Made by a program: the position numbers and the translations under genes. The notes under the pieces are model-generated. The model was not told where the DNA came from. It searched no databases and saw nothing but the letters and a program-made list of their open reading frames with translations. From NCBI GenBank assembly GCA_046290815.1, contig JBKBUF010000041.1, positions 1 to 29,143 on the forward strand: DNA of 29,143 nt. The letters are read 5' to 3'. The first letter of the stretch is position 1. Every line of letters begins with the position of its first letter. Of the stretch, positions 18,443 to 26,527 are shown one piece after another. This DNA comes from JBKBUF01 sp046290815 (lineage in GTDB: Bacteria; Bacteroidota; Bacteroidia; Cytophagales; Cytophagaceae).

Positions 18443-19306
18443 TTACTTAGGGAAAACCTGCGAAACCAAAGCCATGCTTAATTCAAGTTCTTCCTGATTA
18501 ATCCCGGGAGAAATTTCAGAATCCTTTAAAAACTTAATTAAAGTTTCTGTTGCCACATTCCCTACCAACTCATCTTTCGCCATAGGACAACCACCGAATC
18601 CGTTTAAAGCCGTGTCAAATCGACGGCATCCGGCTAGATAAGCAGATTTAATCTTACTATAGGAAGTAAAAGGATTGGAATGCAGATGTGCGCCGAATTC
18701 TATTTTGGGAAATGCAGGACAAAGATTTTTAAAAAGGAAAGTAATATTCTCTTCCGTCGAAACTCCGATTGTATCAGACAGTGAAATAACCGGTATTTGA
18801 AAGCTATCAAGCTTCTTAACAAAATCAGAGATGTATTGAATGTCGAAAGGATCGCCATAAGGATTTCCAAAAGCCATCGAAAGATAAACAACAAATTGCT
18901 TTCCCTTTTTGACGCATAAATCCTGAACCTCTGCTACAACAGCAAAAGCTTCTTCTATTGATTTATTGGTATTTCTTTTCTGAAAAGTTTCTGAGAGTGA
19001 AAGTGGAAAACCCAGATAGGTGATTTCATCAAATGTTAAAGCCTGCTCCGCTCCTCTTACATTGGCGATGATTGCCAGTAGCTTTGATTTGGATTGGCTT
19101 AAATTGAGCATGGAAAGTACTTCTGCGGTATCTTTCATTTGCGGAACTGCAGCAGGAGAAACAAAACTTCCGAAATCAATCGTATCGAATCCTACTTTGA
19201 GCAGTTGATTGATATATTTTGCTTTTACTTGAGTGGGAATAAATGATTCTATCCCCTGCATGGCATCTCTTGGACATTCAATTATTTTAATCCCTTCCAT
19301 GGTCAT
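18443..19306 (-). CDS. Hydroxymethylglutaryl-CoA lyase
   Basis: The enzyme splits HMG-CoA into acetoacetate and acetyl-CoA, the last step of leucine breakdown, in the cytoplasm. The 287-residue TIM barrel has the family residues: R13-D14 in ECPRDAMQG, metal ligands H207 and H209 in GAHLHS, and the signature GFGGCPMA with catalytic C240. In the Gly-rich strand SLSDTIG replaces the usual SLGDTIG. The start is ATG 19304-19306; an ATG two codons further in (19298-19300) is also possible. It lies 12 bp after metF and 1 bp before the CCG-domain gene, so the three form a tight operon. That metF and a leucine-catabolic gene travel together is unusual and may reflect chance clustering. Confidence 0.93.
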   Translation of the reverse strand: MTMEGIKIIECPRDAMQGIESFIPTQVKAKYINQLLKVGFDTIDFGSFVSPAAVPQMKDTAEVLSMLNLSQSKSKLLAIIANVRGAEQALTFDEITYLGFPLSLSETFQKRNTNKSIEEAFAVVAEVQDLCVKKGKQFVVYLSMAFGNPYGDPFDIQYISDFVKKLDSFQIPVISLSDTIGVSTEENITFLFKNLCPAFPKIEFGAHLHSNPFTSYSKIKSAYLAGCRRFDTALNGFGGCPMAKDELVGNVATETLIKFLKDSEISPGINQEELELSMALVSQVFPK

Positions 19307-19318
19307 GACTGAACCCGA

Positions 19319-20272
19319 TTAAAATAAAGCACTTGCTATTTGTTTTACCGACTGGGATTTTCCCATAGAATAATAGTGAAGAACAGGTACACCGAACTTC
19401 ATCAATTCTTTGGATTGATTGATACACCATTCAATGCCCACTTCCTTTACCTGATCTGCATTTTTACATTTTTCTACTGCTTCAGATAGTTCTTCCGGTA
19501 TATCTATATGAAATATACTTGGAAGGACCGTTATCTGCTTCTCGGTGGTGATAGGCTTTAATCCCGGAATAATCGGAATGGTGATGCCTTCTTCCCTGCA
19601 TTTATTGACAAATTCAAAAAACTTCTGATTGTCAAAAAACATCTGTGTGACAATATAATCAGCCCCTAAAGATTGTTTCAATTTAAGGTATTTTAAATCC
19701 GTTTTTAAATTGGGAGCCTCAAAGTGTTTTTCAGGATATCCGGCAACTCCGATACAAAAATCAGTTTGAACAGGATTCTGTATATCGTCATCCAGATAAA
19801 CACCTTTATTCATGTTTTTAATCTGTGTGAGCAGGTCGGTGGCAAACTTATGCCCATCCGGCTCCGGAATGAATGTACCTTCAGATTTTATATGGTCCCC
19901 ACGCAGCGCTAACACATTATCAATTCCAAGGAAATTCAGATCGATTAGAGCATTTTCAGTTTCTTCTTTCGAAAAACCGCCACATATTATATGAGGCACT
20001 GCATCTACTTTGTACCTGTTCATTATTGCTGCGCAGATACCTACTGTCCCTGGTCTTTTTCTTATTGTTCTTTTCTCAAGCAATCCGTTCTCTCTTTTCT
20101 TAAACACAAATTCCTCTCTGTGGTAAGTAACGTCAATAAATGGTGGCTTGAACTCCATCAAAGGTTCAATAGCATCGAAAAGTGAATTGATGTCCTGGCC
20201 TTTCAATGGGGGAAGTATTTCGAAGGAAAATAAAGTTTTCTTTGCGTTCTTTATATGCTCTGTGACTTTCAT
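19319..20272 (-). CDS. metF: Methylenetetrahydrofolate reductase
   Basis: MetF reduces 5,10-methylene-THF to 5-methyl-THF with FAD, supplying the methyl group used by MetH. The 317-residue protein covers a complete FAD-binding TIM barrel without the eukaryotic regulatory extension. Typical family stretches are FSFEILPP (with the catalytic Glu), then DVTYH, then ALRGDH, and ADYIVTQMFFDNQKF. It heads the metF - HMG-CoA lyase - CCG protein operon. The 160 bp upstream show no second SAM riboswitch, so metF is not under the same visible control as metH, although the two act in sequence and lie about 2.2 kb apart. Confidence 0.96.
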   Translation of the reverse strand: MKVTEHIKNAKKTLFSFEILPPLKGQDINSLFDAIEPLMEFKPPFIDVTYHREEFVFKKRENGLLEKRTIRKRPGTVGICAAIMNRYKVDAVPHIICGGFSKEETENALIDLNFLGIDNVLALRGDHIKSEGTFIPEPDGHKFATDLLTQIKNMNKGVYLDDDIQNPVQTDFCIGVAGYPEKHFEAPNLKTDLKYLKLKQSLGADYIVTQMFFDNQKFFEFVNKCREEGITIPIIPGLKPITTEKQITVLPSIFHIDIPEELSEAVEKCKNADQVKEVGIEWCINQSKELMKFGVPVLHYYSMGKSQSVKQIASALF

Positions 20273-20431
20273 TCTTAAAATGTTGAGAGGTAAAATTAGT
20301 TTATTTTTTAGCTATATACAATCAGTGGGATTCAATTGCCATCAAAAACCAACTAACCGCTCTTAACAATCACCTCATTATATAGTTTTATTATAAACCG
20401 CATTCAATTTTCATTTAAGGAGCTTATCAAT

Positions 20432-20599
20432 ATGACAAATCAGAAGGATGAACTGCAAGGGATGATTACTGAGATTTCTTCCAGACAAAAAAGAATAAAG
20501 GAGAGACAGTATTATCTGGATAAAAAGATGGAAGAACTAAAGAAGAGACAGGCTGATCTTGAATTAAGAAGAAGCACTTTAAACTTCAGGCTATTTTAA
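20432..20599 (+). CDS. Small 55-residue charged helical protein
   Basis: This ORF of 55 codons begins MTNQKDELQG and ends NFRLF. It is dominated by Lys, Arg, Glu and Gln in a pattern that suggests one long amphipathic or coiled-coil helix (about residues 5-48), with no membrane segment. A clear Shine-Dalgarno sequence, AAGGAG at 20417-20422, sits about 9 nt ahead of the ATG, which is notable in a phylum that usually lacks it. The hairpin at 20605-20629 follows directly. I do not recognise a family. It lies upstream of the YtxH gene, whose start also has a good ribosome binding site, so both may be stress-related small proteins. Confidence 0.55.
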   Translation: MTNQKDELQGMITEISSRQKRIKERQYYLDKKMEELKKRQADLELRRSTLNFRLF

Positions 20600-20629
20600 A
20601 AAAAATGCCGGTCCATTACGAACCGGCAT
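20597..20629 (-). terminator. Hairpin terminator, T tract on the minus strand
   Basis: A perfect 8-bp stem (ATGCCGGT at 20605-20612, ACCGGCAT at 20622-20629) with a 9-nt loop is bordered on the left by eight A residues (20598-20605). Read on the minus strand this is a hairpin followed by a U run. On the plus strand no T run follows. No minus-strand gene is known to end here, so it either closes an unannotated leftward transcript or works imperfectly for the 55-residue gene. Confidence 0.6.
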
Positions 20630-20701
20630 CACCTAAACCCTTGATAATTAAATATTAAAAAAAGTAGCAAAAAAATAAAAGAATTGATTCCTGAGGAACA
20701 G

Positions 20702-20860
20702 ATGACCTTTTCTGTTGATCAGGATAATAAATATATAAAACTAAAATTTTCCTCCAAAACCTTTTTTCGGATAATTTTTTTTGAGCCTAGCCAAAAAACC
20801 AATCTACTGATTTTCAACGATTTATCCAATGCAATGTTTTCCCGGAAACATTATATTTAA
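20702..20860 (+). CDS. Possible small protein, 52 residues
   Basis: An ORF of 52 codons starts at ATG 20702 (MTFSVDQDNK) and stops at TAA 20858-20860. A Shine-Dalgarno-like GAGGA stands at the right distance (GAGGAACAG-ATG). The frame is open further upstream to about 20648, so a longer form with a TTG start at 20684 is possible. The product mixes Phe/Ile-rich strands with basic residues and looks protein-like rather than random, but I recognise no family. It sits between the 55-residue gene and the YtxH gene on the same strand. Without homologues it remains a candidate, or it could be the remnant of a larger gene. Confidence 0.35.
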   Translation: MTFSVDQDNKYIKLKFSSKTFFRIIFFEPSQKTNLLIFNDLSNAMFSRKHYI

Positions 20861-20914
20861 AATTGTAATTATATAATTAAAGTGTTAAAACCTAAAAAGA
20901 GGGGGAATAGGAGT

Positions 20915-21166
20915 ATGAATGAGAATGGAAAGGTTTTATTAGGCTTCTTTGCGGGATTGGCTGCCGGAACGATAACAGGAATATTGATGGCGCCGGACAG
21001 CGGTATGAATACAAGAAAAAACATTACCGATAAAGTAACCCAATTCCGCGACAGTGTGAACGATCAGTTTCAGAAAGGGATGGATAAATTCAACACCTTA
21101 AAAGATTCTGCATTTTCACTGGTGAATCGTTACGGAGAGCAAACGACAAAAGAACCAAACATGTAG
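20915..21166 (+). CDS. YtxH-family small membrane protein
   Basis: This 83-residue YtxH-like protein has a glycine-rich hydrophobic segment (about residues 6-26, with GFFAGLAAGTITGILMAP), then a charged amphipathic helix with a Lys/Asp pattern (about 30-70). YtxH proteins are general-stress or envelope-associated proteins with poorly known function. I chose ATG 20915, which has GGAG seven nt upstream; a GTG at 20882 in the same frame would add an unlikely basic leader. A strong two-way terminator follows at 21175-21220. The neighbouring small ORFs on the same strand also have good ribosome binding sites. Confidence 0.85.
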   Translation: MNENGKVLLGFFAGLAAGTITGILMAPDSGMNTRKNITDKVTQFRDSVNDQFQKGMDKFNTLKDSAFSLVNRYGEQTTKEPNM

Positions 21167-21174
21167 GAAAAACG

Positions 21175-21220
21175 GGACTGTTTCAAAATTGCTGATCAAC
21201 TTTGAGACAGTCCTTTTTTA
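21175..21220. terminator. Bidirectional terminator between ytxH-like and glycosyltransferase genes
   Basis: A 13-bp stem (GGACTGTTTCAAA at 21175-21187 with TTTGAGACAGTCC at 21201-21213, one G-T pair) is followed by TTTTTT on the plus strand. On the minus strand the hairpin is followed by CGTTTTT. The T run overlaps the stop codon of the minus-strand glycosyltransferase gene at 21218-21220. Confidence 0.85.
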
Positions 21221-22426
21221 TCCGATAAGTTCCATAAGATATTTTTTAGGAAGATTAAACAGCAATACAATCATCATTAGGCCATAATAAGCCAATTGTT
21301 TACGCCAAATTCCCTGATTTTTTAGCTCAAGATTTAGCCATGATAAGACGGGGACAAACAAACAAAAACTCCAGGGCGCTAAAGTGCGGTAATCAAACAT
21401 ATCGATACCCGAAAACGCGGTAAAAGGTATCAAAACCAAAAGATATAAAAAGGAAGAAATAACAAAGATCATATTGGACTTATCATCGAAAAATCTTCCC
21501 CATTTAGTGGATTTAAATACAAATGCCATCACCAGAAACTGAATGATAAATAACGTCGCAAAGAGAGAAGTTTCTTTCAGGTTTAAATATCTGAAGAAAT
21601 TCAACTGACTTATTAAGCCAAGAAACACTCTCAGAGCAAATTGTGCCACAGTCATTTGTATCTCCCCAATACGATCAGTTCCTGTGATAAATCCGGACCG
21701 GGAATAATTATAATACAAATAAGTTATGATCAGGAATGTCGCGACTATTAAGGAAATAAAAACCTTTGCAGATTTTCTCTTTTCACCATTATGGAATAAA
21801 TACACCACAATTAAATAAGCAAAGGCACAAAAGAAAATGCCTATATAACGGCAGAGAAAAAGGCCAACCAGAGAAAAGGTTAATAAAAAATAAGGTAGGG
21901 CCACTTGCTGATTTTCTTTCAAGATGTTCCTTATCGTCAAAACCAGCAGAAGTAAAAAACAGATAAAAGGATTTTCTGACCAGGAGTGGGACATTATTTC
22001 CAACAAGGGAAAAGTACAAAACAGTAGAAAAGGAAAAACAAAAGAGCACGGGTAAATTTTCCGCAGAAGTAACCCTGAAAGGATCAGACACAAAAAATTG
22101 ACAAGCTTAGAGGAAACAAGTACTGAAAGTCCGGAAATATAACTTAACGAGGCAATCAGCCATGGATAACCTAAAGGCCAGATGGTAAAGGACGGAAACT
22201 CATGCTGAAGGTTTCCATCTGCTTGCTGTACCGCGCAATCGGGTTTTACGACAGCACCTCTTCCCTTTACAATATTTTCTGCTGCTGAAAGATAACACGC
22301 TCCATCAGGAGAAACATATCCGTCGGTTTCGGCTACGATTCTGAAAGTAACAACTGCTATTATTAAAAATAAAAACAGAAAGTAAATAAACCTGTCATTT
22401 CTCAGCAACCGGGATATTCTATCCAT
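21218..22426 (-). CDS. GT-C type membrane glycosyltransferase (PMT/ArnT-like)
   Basis: The 402-residue protein has about eleven to thirteen transmembrane helices. The first large loop after helix 1 carries acidic residues D35 and D41 in DGYVSPDGACYLSAAENI, followed by FPSFTIWPLGYPWL. This arrangement is typical of GT-C enzymes that take sugars from polyprenyl-phosphate donors on the outer face of the inner membrane; D35 or D41 is the probable catalytic residue. It lacks a soluble C-terminal domain. The acceptor is unknown (glycan, lipid or protein). The gene begins 20 bp after the methionine synthase gene, so it is probably on the SAM-riboswitch transcript, although it has no evident link to methionine. 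Confidence 0.7.
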   Translation of the reverse strand: MDRISRLLRNDRFIYFLFLFLIIAVVTFRIVAETDGYVSPDGACYLSAAENIVKGRGAVVKPDCAVQQADGNLQHEFPSFTIWPLGYPWLIASLSYISGLSVLVSSKLVNFLCLILSGLLLRKIYPCSFVFPFLLFCTFPLLEIMSHSWSENPFICFLLLLVLTIRNILKENQQVALPYFLLTFSLVGLFLCRYIGIFFCAFAYLIVVYLFHNGEKRKSAKVFISLIVATFLIITYLYYNYSRSGFITGTDRIGEIQMTVAQFALRVFLGLISQLNFFRYLNLKETSLFATLFIIQFLVMAFVFKSTKWGRFFDDKSNMIFVISSFLYLLVLIPFTAFSGIDMFDYRTLAPWSFCLFVPVLSWLNLELKNQGIWRKQLAYYGLMMIVLLFNLPKKYLMELIG

Positions 22427-22446
22427 AGAAACATAGTTTCATCTAT

Positions 22447-25200
22447 CTATGCATCATAATTCAGATTAGGACTCAGCCATTTCTCGACTGTTCTCAAATC
22501 CATATTTTTTCTTCTGGCATAATCCTCCACCTGATCTTTTTCAATTTTCCCTAAACCAAAATATTTTGCTTCCGGATGAGAGAAGTATAAACCGCTCACA
22601 GATGATGCAGGATACATGGCGAAACTTTCTGTTAGTTTTATTTCAGTTTTCCCTTCAGGATCTAACAGATCAAATAAAGTTCTTTTCTCTGTATGATCCG
22701 GGCAGGCAGGATATCCCGGGGCAGGTCTGATACCAACGTATTCTTCTCTGATTAAAGAATCATTGTCCAGTTTCTCGTCCGACGCATAACCCCACAATTC
22801 CTTTCTCACCTTCTCATGCATACACTCTGCAAAAGCCTCTGCAAGTCTGTCGGCAATAGCTTTAATCATTATGGAATTATAGTCATCGTGATCTTTGTCG
22901 TACTTTTCTATCAGTCTTTCTATGCCTATACCTGCGGTAACTGCAAATGCTCCGATATAGTCAGCTTTGCCTGAATCTGCAGGTGCTACAAAATCTGCAA
23001 GGGCAATATTCGGAAGATTATTTCCCTTCAACCCCTGCTGCCTTAATGTATGAAATACTGTTTTTACCTTGCCTCTGTTTTCATTGAAAACAATATGCTT
23101 ATGGTTACCATGATCAATTTCCTGCTTCTCCCACTCATAGACGGCAATATCATCATCACCTACTCTTGAAGCCGGATAAATACCTACTGCTGCTTTAGCT
23201 TTAAGCAGTTTTTTTTCTATTACCTCATTTAAAAGTTTACATGCATCTTCATGCAGTTTTTTCGCTTCGGCACCCACATAAGGATCTTCAAATATCTTAG
23301 GATATTTGCCTCTCAGCTCCCAGGTTTGAAAAAACGGAGTCCAGTCAATATACCTGGCAATTTCGGCTAAAGAAAAATCTTCGTAATATCTGTTACCTAA
23401 AAATGCCGGCTTTTTGATTTCTGTCTTTCCCCAGTCTATTTTGGTCTTATTGCTTCTGGCCTGATCAATAGATATATAATTTTTGTCTTTTTTCCTTCCT
23501 GCATGGTCTTCCCTCATCTTTGCATACTCTTCCTTAAAGCCTTTAATGGTCTTTTCTTTAAGATCAGTACTTAGCAGGCTGCTTGCCACAGGAACACTTT
23601 TAGATGCATCCAGTACGTGAACAACAGGCCCATCATACACAGGATCGATTTTCACTGCAGTGTGTATCCTTGATGTAGTTGCACCACCTATCAGCAATGG
23701 CATTTTAAATTCCAGTCGCTGCATTTCTTTGGCCACGTGCACCATTTCATCCAGCGACGGAGTGATCAGACCGCTCAATCCTATAATATCTGCTCCAACT
23801 TCCTGTGCTTTTTCAAGGATTTTTTCAGCAGGGACCATCACTCCCATGTCAATAATTTCGAAGTTATTGCAAGCTAAAACAACCCCAACAATGTTTTTTC
23901 CTATATCATGCACATCTCCTTTTACTGTTGCAAGGAGAATCTTTCCTGCATTCTGAGATGTGTTACCGCTTTTCCTCTTTTCTTCCTCAAGGAAAGGCAA
24001 AAGATAAGCAACCGCTTTTTTCATTACTCTGGCACTCTTCACTACCTGAGGAAGGAACATTTTTCCTTCACCAAAAAGATCTCCTACTACGTTCATACCT
24101 GCCATCAATGGACCTTCGATAACCAACAAAGGTCTTTCATATTTTTGCCTTGCCTCTTCAGTGTCTGCATCAATATAGTCTATGATACCTTTTACAAGTG
24201 CATGTGAAAGCCTTTCTTCCACGGTGCCTTTTCTCCAGGCTTCATCTTTCACCTGAGTCTTTCCTTTACCTTTTACCTCCTCTGCAAACTCCAGCAGCCT
24301 TTCAGTAGCATCATCCCTTCTGTTCAGCAACACATCTTCTACCCTTTCCAGCAGGTCTTTGGGTATGTTGTCGTATATTTCCAGCATGCTTGGGTTCACA
24401 ATACCCATATCCATGCCTTCCTTAATGGCATGATAAAGGAAAGCAGAGTGCATAGCCTCTCTCACAACATTGTTACCTCTGAAAGAGAATGACACGTTAC
24501 TTACTCCTCCGCTCACATGTACACCGGGCAGATTTTGACGCACCCATCTTGTAGCTCTGAAAAAATCCACCGCATTATTTCTGTGCTCTTCTATTCCTGT
24601 ACCGACAGGAAATATATTCAAATCGAAGATGATATCCTGAGGTGGAAATTTAACCACTTCAGTAAGTATTTTATATGACCTCTCACAGATCTCCAGTCTC
24701 CTTTCATAATTATCTGCCTGACCTTTTTCGTCAAATGCCATTACGATAACTGCTGCACCGTATCTTCTGATCTTTTTCGCCTGCTCGATAAATTCTTTTT
24801 CTCCACCCTTCAAACTAATGGAATTCACCACAGCTTTACCTTGCACACATTTCAAACCCGCTTCAATGATGTTCCATTTGGAAGAATCTATCATTATAGG
24901 AACTCTTGCTATCTCGGGTTCTGATGCAATAAGGTTAAGGAATTTCACCATTGCCTCTTCACCATCGATCATCCCTTCGTCCATATTGATATCTATGATC
25001 TGGGCTCCGCCTCTCACCTGCTCTAATGCTACAGAAAGCGCTTCTTCAAAATTTCCCTCTTTTATAAGCTTAAGAAATTTTGCAGAACCGGTTACGTTGG
25101 TACGTTCACCTACATTTATAAAATTGGACTCCGGAGTAACAATAAGCGGTTCGAGTCCGCTAAGTTTTAAAGGAGGAAATTTCTTAGTACTGGTATTCAT
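22447..25200 (-). CDS. metH: Methionine synthase, pterin-, cobalamin- and AdoMet-binding part
   Basis: This is the larger half of a split cobalamin-dependent MetH. It takes the methyl group from 5-methyl-THF onto B12 and includes the reactivation domain. From ATG 25198-25200 (MNTSTKKFPP) it has 917 residues: a pterin-binding domain (about 20-275), a helical cap (about 310-405), a Rossmann B12-binding domain with the DxHxxG motif DVHDIG (429-434; H431 ligates cobalt), and an AdoMet-binding reactivation domain ending the protein (RPAPGYPACPDH). The start overlaps the stop of the upstream Hcy-binding gene by 17 bp in another frame, implying coupled translation. An ATG at 25231-25233 would deepen the overlap and add an extension unlike the family. 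The first catalytic module is encoded by the neighbour. Confidence 0.95.
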   Translation of the reverse strand: MNTSTKKFPPLKLSGLEPLIVTPESNFINVGERTNVTGSAKFLKLIKEGNFEEALSVALEQVRGGAQIIDINMDEGMIDGEEAMVKFLNLIASEPEIARVPIMIDSSKWNIIEAGLKCVQGKAVVNSISLKGGEKEFIEQAKKIRRYGAAVIVMAFDEKGQADNYERRLEICERSYKILTEVVKFPPQDIIFDLNIFPVGTGIEEHRNNAVDFFRATRWVRQNLPGVHVSGGVSNVSFSFRGNNVVREAMHSAFLYHAIKEGMDMGIVNPSMLEIYDNIPKDLLERVEDVLLNRRDDATERLLEFAEEVKGKGKTQVKDEAWRKGTVEERLSHALVKGIIDYIDADTEEARQKYERPLLVIEGPLMAGMNVVGDLFGEGKMFLPQVVKSARVMKKAVAYLLPFLEEEKRKSGNTSQNAGKILLATVKGDVHDIGKNIVGVVLACNNFEIIDMGVMVPAEKILEKAQEVGADIIGLSGLITPSLDEMVHVAKEMQRLEFKMPLLIGGATTSRIHTAVKIDPVYDGPVVHVLDASKSVPVASSLLSTDLKEKTIKGFKEEYAKMREDHAGRKKDKNYISIDQARSNKTKIDWGKTEIKKPAFLGNRYYEDFSLAEIARYIDWTPFFQTWELRGKYPKIFEDPYVGAEAKKLHEDACKLLNEVIEKKLLKAKAAVGIYPASRVGDDDIAVYEWEKQEIDHGNHKHIVFNENRGKVKTVFHTLRQQGLKGNNLPNIALADFVAPADSGKADYIGAFAVTAGIGIERLIEKYDKDHDDYNSIMIKAIADRLAEAFAECMHEKVRKELWGYASDEKLDNDSLIREEYVGIRPAPGYPACPDHTEKRTLFDLLDPEGKTEIKLTESFAMYPASSVSGLYFSHPEAKYFGLGKIEKDQVEDYARRKNMDLRTVEKWLSPNLNYDA

Positions 25201-26191
25201 TAACAATTTCTCTAGGTTTAAATTTTGCAGCAAGTTCTGCTATAGCTTTTATGTGGGCCGGAGTAGTTCCGCAGCAGCCACCGATAATATTTATTAAATT
25301 CTCTTTAAGGAAAACTTCTATCTGTTGAGCCATTTGCTCAGGGGTCTCATCATATTGACCAAACTCATTAGGCAATCCCGCATTTGGGTGAGCGCTTACC
25401 AGGAAATCAGATGATTTTGCAAGCACCTGAAGATATGGCCTCAACTCCTTTGCACCTAACGCACAGTTAAGTCCTATACTAAGCAATGGTATATGAGAAA
25501 CGGATATAAGGAAAGCTTCTGTAGTCTGACCGGTTAATGTACGTCCGCTGGCATCAGTGATAGTACCTGAAACCATTATCGGCAACCTCTTTCCGGTTTC
25601 TTCAAACAGTTCATCAATAGCATAGAGAGCAGCTTTAGCATTTAGTGTATCTGTGATAGTCTCTATCAAAAGCATATCTGCCCCACCATCGATAAGGCCT
25701 TTTGCCTGCTCTTTGAAAGCTTTCACAAGCTGGTCGTAGGTGATAGCTCTGAAGCCGGGATCGTTTACATCGGGAGACATGGAAGCGATTTTAGTTGTAG
25801 GTCCCATAGATCCCGCTACAAATCGCGGTTTGTTCGGCTCCTTCTTTGTAAATTCATCTGCTACCTCTCTTGCGATTTTTGCCCCCTGGTAATTTATTTC
25901 ATATACCATGTGCTCCAATCCATAATCTTCCTGTGCCACTGAATTAGCTCCAAAAGTGTTGGTTTCTGCTATATCAGCTCCTACCGAGAAGTATTCAGCA
26001 TGAATAGCCTTTATAATATCAGGTCTTGTAATGCACAACAGGTCATTATTGCCTTTTAATGACTTAGGATGATTGGCCAAAGCATCATTTCTGAAGTCTT
26101 TCTCTTCAAGTTTGTATCGTTGAATCATAGTACCCATAGCTCCGTCGAGCACCAGGATTCTCTCTTTTAAAATTTTCTCTATAACAGACAT
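25184..26191 (-). CDS. metH: Methionine synthase, homocysteine-binding part
   Basis: This 335-residue TIM-barrel homocysteine S-methyltransferase corresponds to the N-terminal module of MetH. It binds homocysteine through zinc held by three cysteines: C243 in GLNCALG and C306-C307 in GGCCGTTP. It begins with the usual LDGAMGTMIQ. The protein ends where the pterin-binding module would begin in a single-chain MetH; the next gene continues with that module after a 17-bp overlap. The split is seen in other Bacteroidota and is not a frameshift artefact, because each part has its own start and intact ends. A SAM-I riboswitch lies 82 bp upstream, so expression should fall when SAM is high. Confidence 0.95.
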   Translation of the reverse strand: MSVIEKILKERILVLDGAMGTMIQRYKLEEKDFRNDALANHPKSLKGNNDLLCITRPDIIKAIHAEYFSVGADIAETNTFGANSVAQEDYGLEHMVYEINYQGAKIAREVADEFTKKEPNKPRFVAGSMGPTTKIASMSPDVNDPGFRAITYDQLVKAFKEQAKGLIDGGADMLLIETITDTLNAKAALYAIDELFEETGKRLPIMVSGTITDASGRTLTGQTTEAFLISVSHIPLLSIGLNCALGAKELRPYLQVLAKSSDFLVSAHPNAGLPNEFGQYDETPEQMAQQIEVFLKENLINIIGGCCGTTPAHIKAIAELAAKFKPREIVNEYQY

Positions 26192-26204
26192 ATAAGTTGA
26201 TCTA

Positions 26205-26217
26205 TTCCTTAAAGGAA
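26205..26217 (-). promoter_or_regulatory. Inverted repeat containing the likely metH ribosome binding site
   Basis: On the minus strand the leader reads TTCCTTTAAGGAA about 14 nt before the metH start. The AAGGAA half could act as a ribosome binding site and the TTCCTT half could cover it. With the riboswitch ending at 26274 and no U-run terminator in the 82 nt between, this short element is a candidate expression platform for translational control. This is inference from position and complementarity only. Confidence 0.3.
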
Positions 26218-26273
26218 CAATATTATGTTCATTAAATAAAATTTGCTTGATCAGAAAGGAGTGGATGAAGACT

Positions 26274-26370
26274 CTTATCTTTCTCTGATTACAGAGTGGG
26301 AGTTAGCACCCTTCCGTAGCAGGGTTGCTAAGACTTCACAGGGCCCATTCCCTCAGTCTTTCCGGATAAG
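26274..26370 (-). promoter_or_regulatory. SAM-I (S-box) riboswitch
   Basis: On the minus strand the region starts with CTTATC and closes with GATAAG (P1, 26370-26365 with 26279-26274). Inside is the conserved S-box core: GAGGGAATGGGCCCTGTGAA, then AGCAACCC, then GGGTGCTAACTCCC. This is the SAM-I aptamer, which binds S-adenosylmethionine and lowers expression of methionine genes. It lies upstream of the split metH operon. The rest of the 336-bp gap between metH and ppx (26371-26527) is AT-rich and should hold the divergent promoters; I see no further gene there. Confidence 0.93.
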
Positions 26371-26527
26371 CAGGTACAAAATAAAAACAATTGCCAGTCA
26401 TTAGCAATTTATTCTGGTATTCTTTTAAGATAACGTAATTATTTTGCCTAAATTAATGGTTCAACATATAAATATTCTGTTAATTTTGAAGACTGTAAAT
26501 CTAAGACTAACCTAAATTTTATAAGTT

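Noticed and set aside
25201..25233. Longer N-terminus for the large MetH subunit
   Set aside because: It would deepen the overlap with the upstream gene and add an Asn/Leu-rich leader not expected in the family; ATG at 25198-25200 fits better.
24818..25297. 159-codon plus-strand ORF across the metH junction
   Set aside because: It is antisense to conserved pterin-binding and zinc-binding coding sequence on the minus strand; Ser/Pro/Thr-rich shadow composition.
22447..26191. Split metH as a frameshifted pseudogene
   Set aside because: Both parts have full-length domains, their own starts and proper ends at a known module boundary, so a natural two-gene arrangement is more likely.
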